Source: JANQIV01 sp050117315 (GTDB lineage: Bacteria; Bacteroidota; Ignavibacteria; Ignavibacteriales; Melioribacteraceae). Taken from it: a stretch of 46,371 nt of DNA. A program made the translations under genes and the position numbers. Below are positions 8,419 through 15,747 of the stretch, in pieces (position 1 is the stretch's first letter; every line of letters starts with the position of its first letter). Under the pieces are notes generated by a model. The model was not told the DNA's origin. It worked only from the letters and a program-made list of their open reading frames with translations, and made no database searches. The stretch lies in the NCBI GenBank assembly GCA_050117315.1, contig JASFMY010000041.1:1-46371 (forward strand), given 5' to 3'.

Positions 8419-9198
8419 ATGAGATACCGGCTTTTACCTGTTTTTGCCGTAACCGTGTTTTTACTTTTCAGTTGTGAAAAAGAAAGTAAACAAGACTCAA
8501 CAGGAAAAATTCAGAGCCTTTCGTATGAATCAAAAGAATATTATAACCACCAGGGCGAATGCGATTCTTTAATGAACGACTGCGTTTATGTAAAGCTGGT
8601 TTACCCTGAGTTTATGCCGTTACACAATCCGGCTGCAGACTCAATAAATAAATTCGTCAAATACGTTTTACTTGTGTCTTATGAAATGGAAATGTATGAA
8701 AGCTTTGATGCAATTGCTCAAAGTCTATTTGACGACTACAATTCCGTTAAAGCAGACTACGAAGATTACAACGGCACATGGTCGCTTGAAAAAACAATAG
8801 AAGTTAAATCTCAAACCGGTAACCTCATTACCTTGTACTACTCTGAATATTCATATATGGGCGGCGCACATCCCAACTCGGTTTTTGATTATTTTAATTT
8901 TGATTTGACAACCGGGAAGAGAATCTTCTTTGATGACTTGGTACAAGCTGATAAAAAGGAAGAATTGCTGAAATTGGGTGAGAAAAAATTCAGAGAATTA
9001 AAAGGCATCCCTGTTCGGCAGGATTTGGAAACTGCCGGTTACTGGTTTGAAAATAATGAGTTTTACCTGGCTCAAAGTTTTTTTATGAACGACAGCGGTG
9101 TTGTTTTCCTTTACAATGCATATGAAATAGCGCCTTATGCTGAAGGTATAACCGAGCTGTTTATTTCAAAAGATGAGTTAAAAGGCATATTGAAATAA
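8419..9198 (+). CDS. DUF3298/DUF4163 (RsiV-like) lipoprotein
   Basis: A 259-residue lipoprotein. The signal peptide ends in the lipobox LLFSC, with Cys19 as the lipidated residue. The mature part matches the DUF4163-DUF3298 pattern of RsiV/PdaC-type proteins: an N-terminal YPEF segment, then the hallmark YSYMGGAHPNSVFDYFNFDL at about residues 149-168 and the helical tail of DUF3298. The family binds muropeptides or lysozyme in some bacteria; here the role is unproven. It has an AAAGGA ribosome site. It is followed after 11 nt by a truncated SnoaL-like frame. Confidence 0.85.
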   Translation: MRYRLLPVFAVTVFLLFSCEKESKQDSTGKIQSLSYESKEYYNHQGECDSLMNDCVYVKLVYPEFMPLHNPAADSINKFVKYVLLVSYEMEMYESFDAIAQSLFDDYNSVKADYEDYNGTWSLEKTIEVKSQTGNLITLYYSEYSYMGGAHPNSVFDYFNFDLTTGKRIFFDDLVQADKKEELLKLGEKKFRELKGIPVRQDLETAGYWFENNEFYLAQSFFMNDSGVVFLYNAYEIAPYAEGITELFISKDELKGILK

Positions 9199-9209
9199 GA
9201 CCAAAAGAA

Positions 9210-9419
9210 ATGGTAAAAGACTGGGTTGAAGCTTTCAACAGTCAGGATATTGAAAAACTTTCAAATTTTTACGCTGAAGATGCTATTAATCACCAAGTTG
9301 CAAATGAACCTGTTGAAGGAAAAGAAACAATCAAAAAAATGTTTGAAGACGAGTTTGCTCAAGCCGAAATGACCTGCACTGTTGAAAACATTTTTGAATT
9401 ACGTAACGCAGACTTGTAG
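9210..9419 (+). pseudogene. Truncated SnoaL-like (NTF2-fold) protein
   Basis: The 69-codon frame encodes the N-terminal half of a SnoaL/NTF2-like protein: WVEAFNSQDIEKLSNFYAED, then INHQ and EGKETIKKMFEDEF. Family members are about 110-140 residues. The protein stops inside a palindromic element: after VENIFEL the codons for RNADL and the TAG stop come from CGCAGACTTGTAGTCTGCG (9407-9425). The rest of the domain is not found in any frame up to 9518. It is most simply a gene cut by insertion of a REP-like palindrome, with the 3' half lost. Confidence 0.65.
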
Positions 9420-9425
9420 TCTGCG
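9407..9425. repeat. REP-like palindrome CGCAGACT/AGTCTGCG
   Basis: A perfect 8-bp inverted repeat with a 3-nt loop that ends the SnoaL-like frame. Its core CAGACT...AGTCTG is the same as in the 12-bp hairpin at 31220-31246, which suggests a dispersed palindrome family. Confidence 0.6.
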
Positions 9426-9478
9426 ATTTAAAACAGTAACAATTTCCGGCAGATACAATATCCGTGCTGTACAAATAG

Positions 9479-9507
9479 TGTAACATTTTTATTTTCCTCT
9501 CCGTCTA
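9479..9507 (+). promoter_or_regulatory. Putative ECF-type autoregulatory promoter
   Basis: TGTAAC (9479-9484) and CGTCTA (9502-9507) are separated by 17 bp and lie just before the sigma gene. The AAC-containing -35 and CGTC-containing -10 are the usual form of ECF-sigma promoters, so the sigma factor probably drives its own operon. A similar arrangement stands before the DUF5916 gene at 11825-11853. Confidence 0.6.
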
Positions 9508-9518
9508 TTAATCAGATT

Positions 9519-10055
9519 ATGAGTTTGGAAACGGCAAAATATAATTTTCTTATTCAAAAGCATAAAAACAACATTTATAGTTATGCTCTTTATATGCTGA
9601 GAAACAAGATGGATGCAGAAGACGCAGCGCAGGAAGTAATGATCAGAATCTGGAAAAACATGGATAATTTCAAAATGTCGTCGGCTAAAACGTGGATATT
9701 GAAAACAACACACAACCACTGCATCGACCTGCTGCGAAAGAGGAAATCGATATTAAAAAATGAAATTGTTTTTGACGATGAATTTTCCGAGAACTTTGAA
9801 GATAAAAAGAATATAAATAATCCATATTTAACAACTCATTTAAAGATGATGACGGATAAAATAAAAGAGGCAATTAAGTGCCTCCCGGAAAATTTAAGAA
9901 GTGTTTTTGTTCTCTACGAGATAGAAGGGTTTAAATACAAAGAGATAAGTAAAACTCTCGATATGCCCGTAAATTCAGTTAAAGTATATTTACTTAGAGC
10001 AAGAAAAAAACTTCAAAAGGAACTAAAAAATTATGAACCGCAAGAAGTACTGTAA
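9519..10055 (+). CDS. ECF-family RNA polymerase sigma factor
   Basis: A 178-residue sigma-70 factor of the ECF group. Region 2 spans about residues 12-75 (YALYMLRNKMDAEDAAQEVMIRIW, then KTWILKTTHNHCIDLLRKRK). Region 4 spans about 115-170 (LPENLRSVFVLYEIEGFKYKEISK, then NSVKVYLLRARKKLQ). Regions 1 and 3 are missing, as expected for ECF sigmas. It heads a four-gene operon with a one-TM putative anti-sigma factor and two DUF4252 proteins, a known arrangement in Bacteroidota. An ECF-like promoter directly upstream suggests autoregulation. The inducing signal is unknown. Confidence 0.95.
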   Translation: MSLETAKYNFLIQKHKNNIYSYALYMLRNKMDAEDAAQEVMIRIWKNMDNFKMSSAKTWILKTTHNHCIDLLRKRKSILKNEIVFDDEFSENFEDKKNINNPYLTTHLKMMTDKIKEAIKCLPENLRSVFVLYEIEGFKYKEISKTLDMPVNSVKVYLLRARKKLQKELKNYEPQEVL

Positions 10056-10056
10056 T

Positions 10057-10605
10057 ATGAATGAAGATTTAAAAAATAAAATAATCTCCGCCGCATACGG
10101 GGATGCCGGTTTGATTGATAAAATACAGATTTACTTTTTACGTACTAAATATGAAAATGTAGATGAACTGTATCTTGAATATCGGTCAACAGCAAAAGCA
10201 GTAAAAAAAATAGGAAAAGAAGAAATAGATGATTCGGTAATTGAAAAAGTAAGATCAAAAATAAAACTGCAGGAAGAAAACAGCTCCGGGTTTATATACG
10301 ATATCTATAACGTCATTCTAAATAGGCCTGTAGTTACTACTGCGGCGGTAGTTATTTTAATTGCATCGATTTCGTATTCGATCATTAAGCAAAACACTGC
10401 AGTCACAAATTATTCTGAGCAGGAAATTGAACTTGCAGATAAACAAACAAGAGATGCCCTGGCAATCGTAACGAAAATTTTTAAATCGGCTGAATTTAGA
10501 ATTAAAGAAGATTTTAACACGCGCGTTAAAAAACCAATTAACAAAGGACTAAAAATAGTAGACGACTTATTTACGGAGGAAAATAAAAATGAAAACTCAA
10601 TTTAA
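10057..10605 (+). CDS. Putative anti-sigma factor, single-pass membrane protein
   Basis: From the ATG at 10057 the protein has 182 residues: a cytoplasmic N-terminal region of about 90 residues rich in charged helices, one TM helix (VVTTAAVVILIASISYSII), and a periplasmic tail of about 70 residues. That topology, together with its place directly behind an ECF sigma gene, supports an anti-sigma role. No zinc-binding HxxxCxxC motif of the ZAS type is present. An earlier ATG at 10033 would add eight residues and overlap the sigma gene. The later start was chosen because it lies one base after the sigma stop and begins MNEDLKNKII. The overlap start has the better ribosome site (AAAGGAA), so either is possible. 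Confidence 0.75.
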   Translation: MNEDLKNKIISAAYGDAGLIDKIQIYFLRTKYENVDELYLEYRSTAKAVKKIGKEEIDDSVIEKVRSKIKLQEENSSGFIYDIYNVILNRPVVTTAAVVILIASISYSIIKQNTAVTNYSEQEIELADKQTRDALAIVTKIFKSAEFRIKEDFNTRVKKPINKGLKIVDDLFTEENKNENSI

Positions 10606-11179
10606 ATTATTTGCAATAACAATGATGCTTTTGTCTGTGTCGATTTTTGCACAGAAAAAGGATTATTCAAAAGAACCCGGTTATATTGATTTCGGGGACC
10701 TATCTTCGCTTGAAGAAGGTAAATCATTCACGGAAGTAATTATAGAAGAGCATTTATTAAGAATGGTAGCCAAGCTAGCAAAGCATGAAGAGCCCGAACT
10801 TGAAAAAGTTCTCAGCGGATTAAAGTTAATAAAAGTAAACTCGTTTGAGGTTACCGATAAAAACATCGATGTAATCAAAAAGAAGTTTGACGCTGTAGAA
10901 AGTAAACTGGCAAACAGCAAATGGGACAGAATCGTTTTCTCAAAAAGCAAATATGAAAGAACATATGTATATATTTTAACAAAGGCTGATGAACTGATTA
11001 CAGGACTAACAATAGGCACATACGAAACTGACGGCGAAGCAGCATTTGTAAACATCGTCGGAGATATCGATCTTGAATCAATCGGAAGACTTTCCGACAA
11101 ATTCGACATACCCGGAATTGAGCACATGGGAAACGGAAGACACGGCCGAGACAGAGACGAAGATGACAGAGAAAAATAA
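10589..11179 (+). CDS. Secreted DUF4252 protein
   Basis: A 196-residue exported protein with a signal peptide (MKTQFKLFAITMMLLSVSIFAQ). It has the DUF4252 layout: an FGDLSSLEEGKSFTEVII start, a central helix-rich region, then YILTKADELITGLTIGTYE and an IVGDIDLESIGRLSDKFDI closing segment. The tail is charged (HGRDRDEDDREK). It overlaps the anti-sigma gene by 17 nt, has a strong ribosome site (GGAGG at about 10574), and its stop overlaps the next start (TAATG). DUF4252 proteins usually occur beside ECF sigma/anti-sigma pairs. Their function is unknown, and an envelope-sensing role is only inference. Confidence 0.88.
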   Translation: MKTQFKLFAITMMLLSVSIFAQKKDYSKEPGYIDFGDLSSLEEGKSFTEVIIEEHLLRMVAKLAKHEEPELEKVLSGLKLIKVNSFEVTDKNIDVIKKKFDAVESKLANSKWDRIVFSKSKYERTYVYILTKADELITGLTIGTYETDGEAAFVNIVGDIDLESIGRLSDKFDIPGIEHMGNGRHGRDRDEDDREK

Positions 11180-11727
11180 TGAACAAGAAAAGTATTTATT
11201 TAATAATATTTCTGTTATTAAGTTTTTCGCTAACCGGATGTTTTAGAGTTAACAGGGGTTTCAAAAAACTAAGAAATATTGTTCTTGAAGAAACCCCTAT
11301 TAAATTTCAAAAAGATATTGAGTTAGCAGTTGGTTCCGGTACGCTCGGATTAGCCAATATTTTTATAAGTTTATCGCATGACCCAGAGGGCAAAATTGCA
11401 TCAAGAATAATAAATCAAATTTCCCGCGTTCAAGTTGGCGTTTATGAAAAAAAATACCGGAAGGAAGAAAATCTCAAAATCGTTCACTTGAAAAAAATAA
11501 GCAACAAGATCAAAGATTTAGGTTGGAACTTCCTCGTAAGAAGCGTTGACAGAAATGAAATGGCCGCAGTATTTTATAAAGACAACGAAGACCATGAAAT
11601 AAGGCGAATACTCGTAATAGGAACAGAAGATAACGAAATGTTTATTGTTGAAATTATGGGTGATTTAAATGACGTAATAGAAATAGCAGTAAATGAAAAC
11701 GGCAAATTTATAGATATGCATAATTGA
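11179..11727 (+). CDS. DUF4252-like lipoprotein
   Basis: A 182-residue lipoprotein with a signal peptide ending LSFSLTGC (Cys21). The mature part is a divergent DUF4252 relative: the VRSVDRNEMAAVFYKDNEDHE segment and the FIVEIMGDLNDVIEIAVNEN closing block parallel the preceding gene. Translation is coupled to that gene through TAATG. This is the last gene of the sigma operon; a hairpin terminator follows at 11736-11762. Confidence 0.82.
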   Translation: MNKKSIYLIIFLLLSFSLTGCFRVNRGFKKLRNIVLEETPIKFQKDIELAVGSGTLGLANIFISLSHDPEGKIASRIINQISRVQVGVYEKKYRKEENLKIVHLKKISNKIKDLGWNFLVRSVDRNEMAAVFYKDNEDHEIRRILVIGTEDNEMFIVEIMGDLNDVIEIAVNENGKFIDMHN

Positions 11728-11735
11728 ATCATAGC

Positions 11736-11762
11736 GGGATGGTTTTTATCGAAAATCATCCC
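11736..11762 (+). terminator. Terminator-like hairpin after the sigma operon
   Basis: GGGATG (11736-11741) pairs with CATCCC (11757-11762), extended inward by GTTTTT/AAAAT pairing around a short loop. It stands 9 nt after the last DUF4252 gene. The T-run lies within the stem, not after it, so efficiency is uncertain. Confidence 0.5.
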
Positions 11763-11824
11763 TTCCATTATGACCTACAGCTCAAACTATTCACAATAAT
11801 CTCAAATTTTTTGCGTTTACCCTA

Positions 11825-11853
11825 TACAACCTTTTAAAAGGCAACGAGTCTAA
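11825..11853 (+). promoter_or_regulatory. Putative ECF-type promoter of the DUF5916 gene
   Basis: TACAAC (11825-11830) and GTCTAA (11848-11853) have a 17-bp spacer, resembling the TGTAAC/CGTCTA pair before the sigma gene. If real, the DUF5916 gene belongs to the regulon of the adjacent ECF sigma factor. The match is imperfect and the alignment of the -10 element can shift by one base. Confidence 0.4.
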
Positions 11854-11893
11854 AACAACATGTTAGGTTAATCATTATTCTTGCGGGGGAGTA

Positions 11894-14572
11894 ATGCGCA
11901 AAAGTTTTACTGTTTTTTTATTTGTTTTCTTCATTTCATCAAGTTTTGCCACACAAGTTCTCAGTTCAGAACTGAGTGCATCAAAACAAAAAATAAGAGC
12001 ATTAAAATTAAGCAGCAAAGTAATTTTAGACGGTAGGTTAAATGAACCTTTCTGGCAGACTACAGCCATAAGTACATTTATTCAAAGGGATCCTGAGGAA
12101 GGGAAGCCCTCCACAGAAAAAACAAATGTTTGGGTAGCTTATGATAATAACTCTATTTATATAGCAGCAAGATTGTTTGATAAAAATCCTGAAAAAATTG
12201 ACGCAAGCTTAACCAGGAAGGATAACTGGATTGACTCAGATTGGTTCATCTTTTACGTGGATCCTTACGATGACGATAGAACGGGGTATTATTTTGCTGT
12301 AAATCCCGGCGGTTCACAAATGGATGGAACACTCTATAACGATAGCTGGGATGATGATTCCTGGGACGGTATATGGCAGGCTAAATCTTTAGTAGATAAA
12401 GAGGGCTGGTCTGTTGAAATAAAAATTCCTCTTTCCCAATTGAGATTTGCGGAAAAAGAACATATGAAATGGGGAATAAATTTCCAACGCCAGATAAAAA
12501 AGAATAATGAAAGAGCTTACTTTGTAATGGTTCCTAAAAACGAAAGCGGTTTTGTTTCAAGGTTCGCTACTATTGAAGGATTAGACGGAATTAAACCAAA
12601 ACAAAGATTTGAAGTTTTCCCTTATCTTGTTCAAAAAGCGCAGTATCTTCAGCACGAGTCAAACGATCCGTTTTATAAATCAAACCAGTACGGTACAAGT
12701 TTCGGTGCGGATGTTAAAATAGGTTTGGGCAGCAACCTCAACCTGGACGTAGCTATTAACCCGGATTTCGGGCAGGTTGAAGTTGACCCTGCAGTGGTTA
12801 ACCTTTCTGCATCTGAAACATTCTATGATGAAAAAAGGCCTTTCTTTATTGAAGGAAATAACATGTTTTACCCCGGTATTTATGCAAATAACAACTGGGG
12901 ATTTAATTTCAGTTGGCCTGAAATTTTTTATTCCCGTAGAATCGGTCGTAGCCCTCAAGGTGATGTTACGGAAGAATATGAAGATTATGATTTCTCAGAT
13001 GTACCCAATGAAGCAAGAATTATTTCTGCTGCGAAATTGACCGGGCAAACGGAAAGCAGATGGAAGATTGGCGCAATAAGCGCTCTAACCGCGCGGGCAT
13101 ACGGTAAATATTATTTTGAAGACGGTGCAGAAGAAATTAAACAGGAGATTGAACCGTTAACTCATTACGGTGTCTTCAGGGCTACAAAAGAAACAGAAGA
13201 CGGCATGCAGGGATTCGGCTTTATGGCTACTTCGGTAAACCGTGACCTGAGAGACGATAATATGCGCTCTACTTTCGGAGACCAGGCTTATACTTTCGGC
13301 GCAGACGGATTTACATTTTTAGATGATGAAAAAGAATATATTCTTGCCGGAACTGTATTAGGATCTTATGCAGGCGGAACCAAAGAGTATATACAAAATC
13401 TGCAGGAGATGTATTATAGATATTTGCAGAGGCCGGATGCTTCGTTCATGAGACTTGACAGCAGCAGAACATCCCTTTCCGGCGTTTATTCCAGGTTGAT
13501 GTTAAACAAACAAAAAGGCGACTGGTATATAAATTCTGCTATAGGTGTAATTACTCCGGGTTTTGAATATAACGATCTCGGTTATCAGTGGATGGCCGAT
13601 AAAATTAATTTTCATAATGTTGTTGGTTACAGGTGGTACAAACCCGACGGTACATTTAGATATAAAAGAATTTATGCCGCTTATGCAAATGAACACGACT
13701 TCGACGGAAACATTACAAGCAACCGTTTTTACATGAATAACTATTTTGAATTTGAAAATTATTATTGGATTTGGTTCGGCGGCGGTTATAACCTGGCAAC
13801 AATGTCAAAATTTATAACTAGGGGAGGACCAATTGCTAAAAACCCTATAAATTATTGGTTTGGGATAGAATGGGGCTCCGACAGCAGAAAAGAGGTAGTT
13901 GTAGATATGGACTTTTATTACGAAGGTGATGATTTGGGAAGCACGGATATAACATCGAATCTGGAAGTTCAATGGAAACCAAGTTCGCAAATCTATTTTA
14001 GTATCGGGCCGGAAATTGAATTTAATAATGAAAAAGTACAATATGTTGATACTTTTGAAGATGATTTTGCAGTAAATACATATAAACATAGATATGTATT
14101 TGGTGAAATCGAGCAAACAACTTTCTCCGCAAATATCCGTTTGAACTGGACGTTTACTCCAACGCTCAGCCTGCAATTATTTGTGCAGCCTTTGATTTCC
14201 GTCGGAGATTATGAAAACTTCAAAGAGTTTGCTGCACCAAGGTCGCTTGATTACAATGTCTACGGAAGTAACGGTTCAACAATTTCTTACAACGAAGAAG
14301 ACGACGAATACACTGTTGACCCGGACGGCGGCGGCGGAGCCGGAACATTCACTTTTGAAAATCCCGATTTCAATTTCAAATCATTCCGTGCAAATGCAGT
14401 TTTAAGATGGGAGGTGTTCCCCGGTTCAATTTTTTTCTTTGCCTGGACAAATAACAGGGTTAATGAAAACGACCCCGGTGATTTTAGTTTCGGCAGAGAT
14501 TTTAGAAATTTGTGGAGTGAAGAATCGGATAATGTTTTCTTGGTTAAGTATTCTCATTGGTTGAATTTGTAG
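11894..14572 (+). CDS. DUF5916 outer-membrane protein with CBM9-like N-terminal domain
   Basis: An 892-residue exported protein. The signal peptide (about 1-26) is followed by a family-9 carbohydrate-binding-like domain at about residues 35-225, beginning LDGRLNEPFWQ and containing VWVAYDNNSIYIAARLFD and DWFIFYVDPYDDDRTGY. The remainder is the DUF5916 domain, a beta-strand-rich barrel with the family landmark VDPAVVNLSASETFYDEKRP-FFIEG, ending in an aromatic C-terminal strand (VFLVKYSHWLNL). Proteins of this kind are outer-membrane barrels of unproven function. The gene has a GGGGGAG ribosome site and an ECF-like promoter. Its stop is followed by a perfect terminator hairpin, so it forms a single-gene unit. 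Confidence 0.9.
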   Translation: MRKSFTVFLFVFFISSSFATQVLSSELSASKQKIRALKLSSKVILDGRLNEPFWQTTAISTFIQRDPEEGKPSTEKTNVWVAYDNNSIYIAARLFDKNPEKIDASLTRKDNWIDSDWFIFYVDPYDDDRTGYYFAVNPGGSQMDGTLYNDSWDDDSWDGIWQAKSLVDKEGWSVEIKIPLSQLRFAEKEHMKWGINFQRQIKKNNERAYFVMVPKNESGFVSRFATIEGLDGIKPKQRFEVFPYLVQKAQYLQHESNDPFYKSNQYGTSFGADVKIGLGSNLNLDVAINPDFGQVEVDPAVVNLSASETFYDEKRPFFIEGNNMFYPGIYANNNWGFNFSWPEIFYSRRIGRSPQGDVTEEYEDYDFSDVPNEARIISAAKLTGQTESRWKIGAISALTARAYGKYYFEDGAEEIKQEIEPLTHYGVFRATKETEDGMQGFGFMATSVNRDLRDDNMRSTFGDQAYTFGADGFTFLDDEKEYILAGTVLGSYAGGTKEYIQNLQEMYYRYLQRPDASFMRLDSSRTSLSGVYSRLMLNKQKGDWYINSAIGVITPGFEYNDLGYQWMADKINFHNVVGYRWYKPDGTFRYKRIYAAYANEHDFDGNITSNRFYMNNYFEFENYYWIWFGGGYNLATMSKFITRGGPIAKNPINYWFGIEWGSDSRKEVVVDMDFYYEGDDLGSTDITSNLEVQWKPSSQIYFSIGPEIEFNNEKVQYVDTFEDDFAVNTYKHRYVFGEIEQTTFSANIRLNWTFTPTLSLQLFVQPLISVGDYENFKEFAAPRSLDYNVYGSNGSTISYNEEDDEYTVDPDGGGGAGTFTFENPDFNFKSFRANAVLRWEVFPGSIFFFAWTNNRVNENDPGDFSFGRDFRNLWSEESDNVFLVKYSHWLNL

Positions 14573-14614
14573 ATAAACTTCCGGTTATTAATAATCAGTT
14601 TTCAGAAAATTTAT

Positions 14615-14643
14615 AGAACTATCCGGAATTCCCGGATAGTTCT
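14615..14643 (+). terminator. Strong hairpin terminator after the DUF5916 gene
   Basis: AGAACTATCCGG (14615-14626) pairs perfectly with CCGGATAGTTCT (14632-14643) and is followed by GTTTTGC. A 12-bp stem with a 5-nt loop, 43 nt after the stop. Confidence 0.75.
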
Positions 14644-15187
14644 GTTTTGCGGCAAGGCAAGTTAACAGGCCCTGGATTTTAAGGAACTGTTTACAATTTA
14701 AACAAGCAGAAGAGGCACAAATTCAGTTACTCAAAATTGAAAAAATGTCGGTTGAATTATCAGCTTCATGTAATCTTACAGTCTTATTTAATGGATTTAT
14801 ACCAAATTTTTTTTAAAAAAATAGTTGTCTTGTTGTGTGCTACTAATGCTGATATTAATAATCTGAACAAGATTAAAAATAACTACAAAGTTAATTAAGA
14901 AAGGCATTCGATAAACTCTTTGTTATTGTTAAGCACTAAAAATTCCAGTCTACCTTCCCAGCAAAACTAAATCCTTCTATAAAATTCCACGATGCTTTTT
15001 TAATAAAAAAAATTTTTGAATTCAATTCTATTCAAATTTTCCCGCAATGTATTTTCTTTTTTGCTTTTTGAGGTGAATAATCCGAAAAGAGAATTATATA
15101 CCAACTGGTTAGTCGGATGTCAAAAGATTTTTAATTAATTTAGGTTTTTTGAATTTGTTTGATTTTGGATTAATTCTGAGCTTTGTG

Positions 15188-15208
15188 CTGTCAGCTCTTA
15201 GCCTTCAG
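15188..15208 (+). repeat. Left flanking inverted repeat of the GHKL module
   Basis: This 21-nt stretch, starting CTGTCAGCT and ending TCAG, matches the reverse complement of 18111-18131 at 17 of 21 positions. The two copies lie about 2.9 kb apart on either side of the two-gene module. Confidence 0.5.
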
Positions 15209-15297
15209 TTTTTTAATTTCGTTTTGTGCGGAATTCTTATTTTTAAGCACACATTAATCACACGAATTTTACACAAATAAAACAAGAGGATTTTTGC

Positions 15298-15326
15298 TTG
15301 ACAAAGCAATGTAAATTTATTATTTT
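15298..15326 (+). promoter_or_regulatory. Sigma-70-type promoter of the two-gene module
   Basis: TTGACA (15298-15303), a 17-bp spacer and TATTTT (15321-15326), 30 nt before the first start codon. The -35 box is a perfect consensus, so the module probably has its own fairly strong promoter. Confidence 0.6.
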
Positions 15327-15355
15327 CAACACGAAATAAACAAGGAACAACACAA

Positions 15356-15736
15356 ATGAAGTTAAATTTTTGGAAACCTACACTCTCTTCATCAAAAATA
15401 AAAGCAACTGTTCATCAAAATGGAAACATTGGATTTTCAAATGGAGCTACACAGAAATTGCAAATTGATGAAACAAAATATTTAAAAATTGGCATAAACG
15501 AAGAAGACCCAAAGGATAACAATCTTTATGTTCTCATCACAGATGAAAACGATGAAAATGGGCTAAAAGTTAATAAGGCAGGTAATTACTATTATTTAAA
15601 TACAAAGAGCTTTTTTAATGAACACAAAGTTGACTACAAAAAGAAAAAAATAGTATATGATATTGCTGAACTAAATATTGATGGTCAAATGATTTATAAA
15701 TTTGTAAAAAGGGAAATTGAACGGAAAAAAAAATAA
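15356..15736 (+). CDS. Unknown small protein, partner of the GHKL ATPase
   Basis: A 126-residue soluble protein with no signal peptide, no TM helix and no cysteine. I do not recognise a family. The first 110 residues look beta-rich (KIKATVHQNGNIGFSNGA, YLKIGINEED, NLYVLITDENDENGLKV, AGNYYYLNTKSFF, KKIVYDIAEL), suggesting a small barrel or sandwich. It ends in a basic tail (KFVKREIERKKK). The gene has its own promoter and is followed after 11 nt by the ATPase gene in the same direction. It could be an adaptor, sensor or nucleic-acid-binding subunit; none of these can be shown from sequence. Confidence 0.75.
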   Translation: MKLNFWKPTLSSSKIKATVHQNGNIGFSNGATQKLQIDETKYLKIGINEEDPKDNNLYVLITDENDENGLKVNKAGNYYYLNTKSFFNEHKVDYKKKKIVYDIAELNIDGQMIYKFVKREIERKKK

Positions 15737-15747
15737 AAGAGTGAAAT

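Larger units (their letters stand above)
14644..15355. other. 700-bp AT-rich non-coding leader of the GHKL module
   Basis: No gene is visible. It is much more AT-rich than the neighbouring genes and contains the left flank repeat (15188-15208) and a good sigma-70-type promoter (15298-15326). The long non-coding border on this side and the 440 bp on the other set the two-gene module apart. Confidence 0.45.

Noticed and set aside
10681..11127. Long minus-strand frame opposite the DUF4252 gene
   Set aside because: It is a shadow of the plus-strand gene, which has a signal peptide, ribosome site and operon context.
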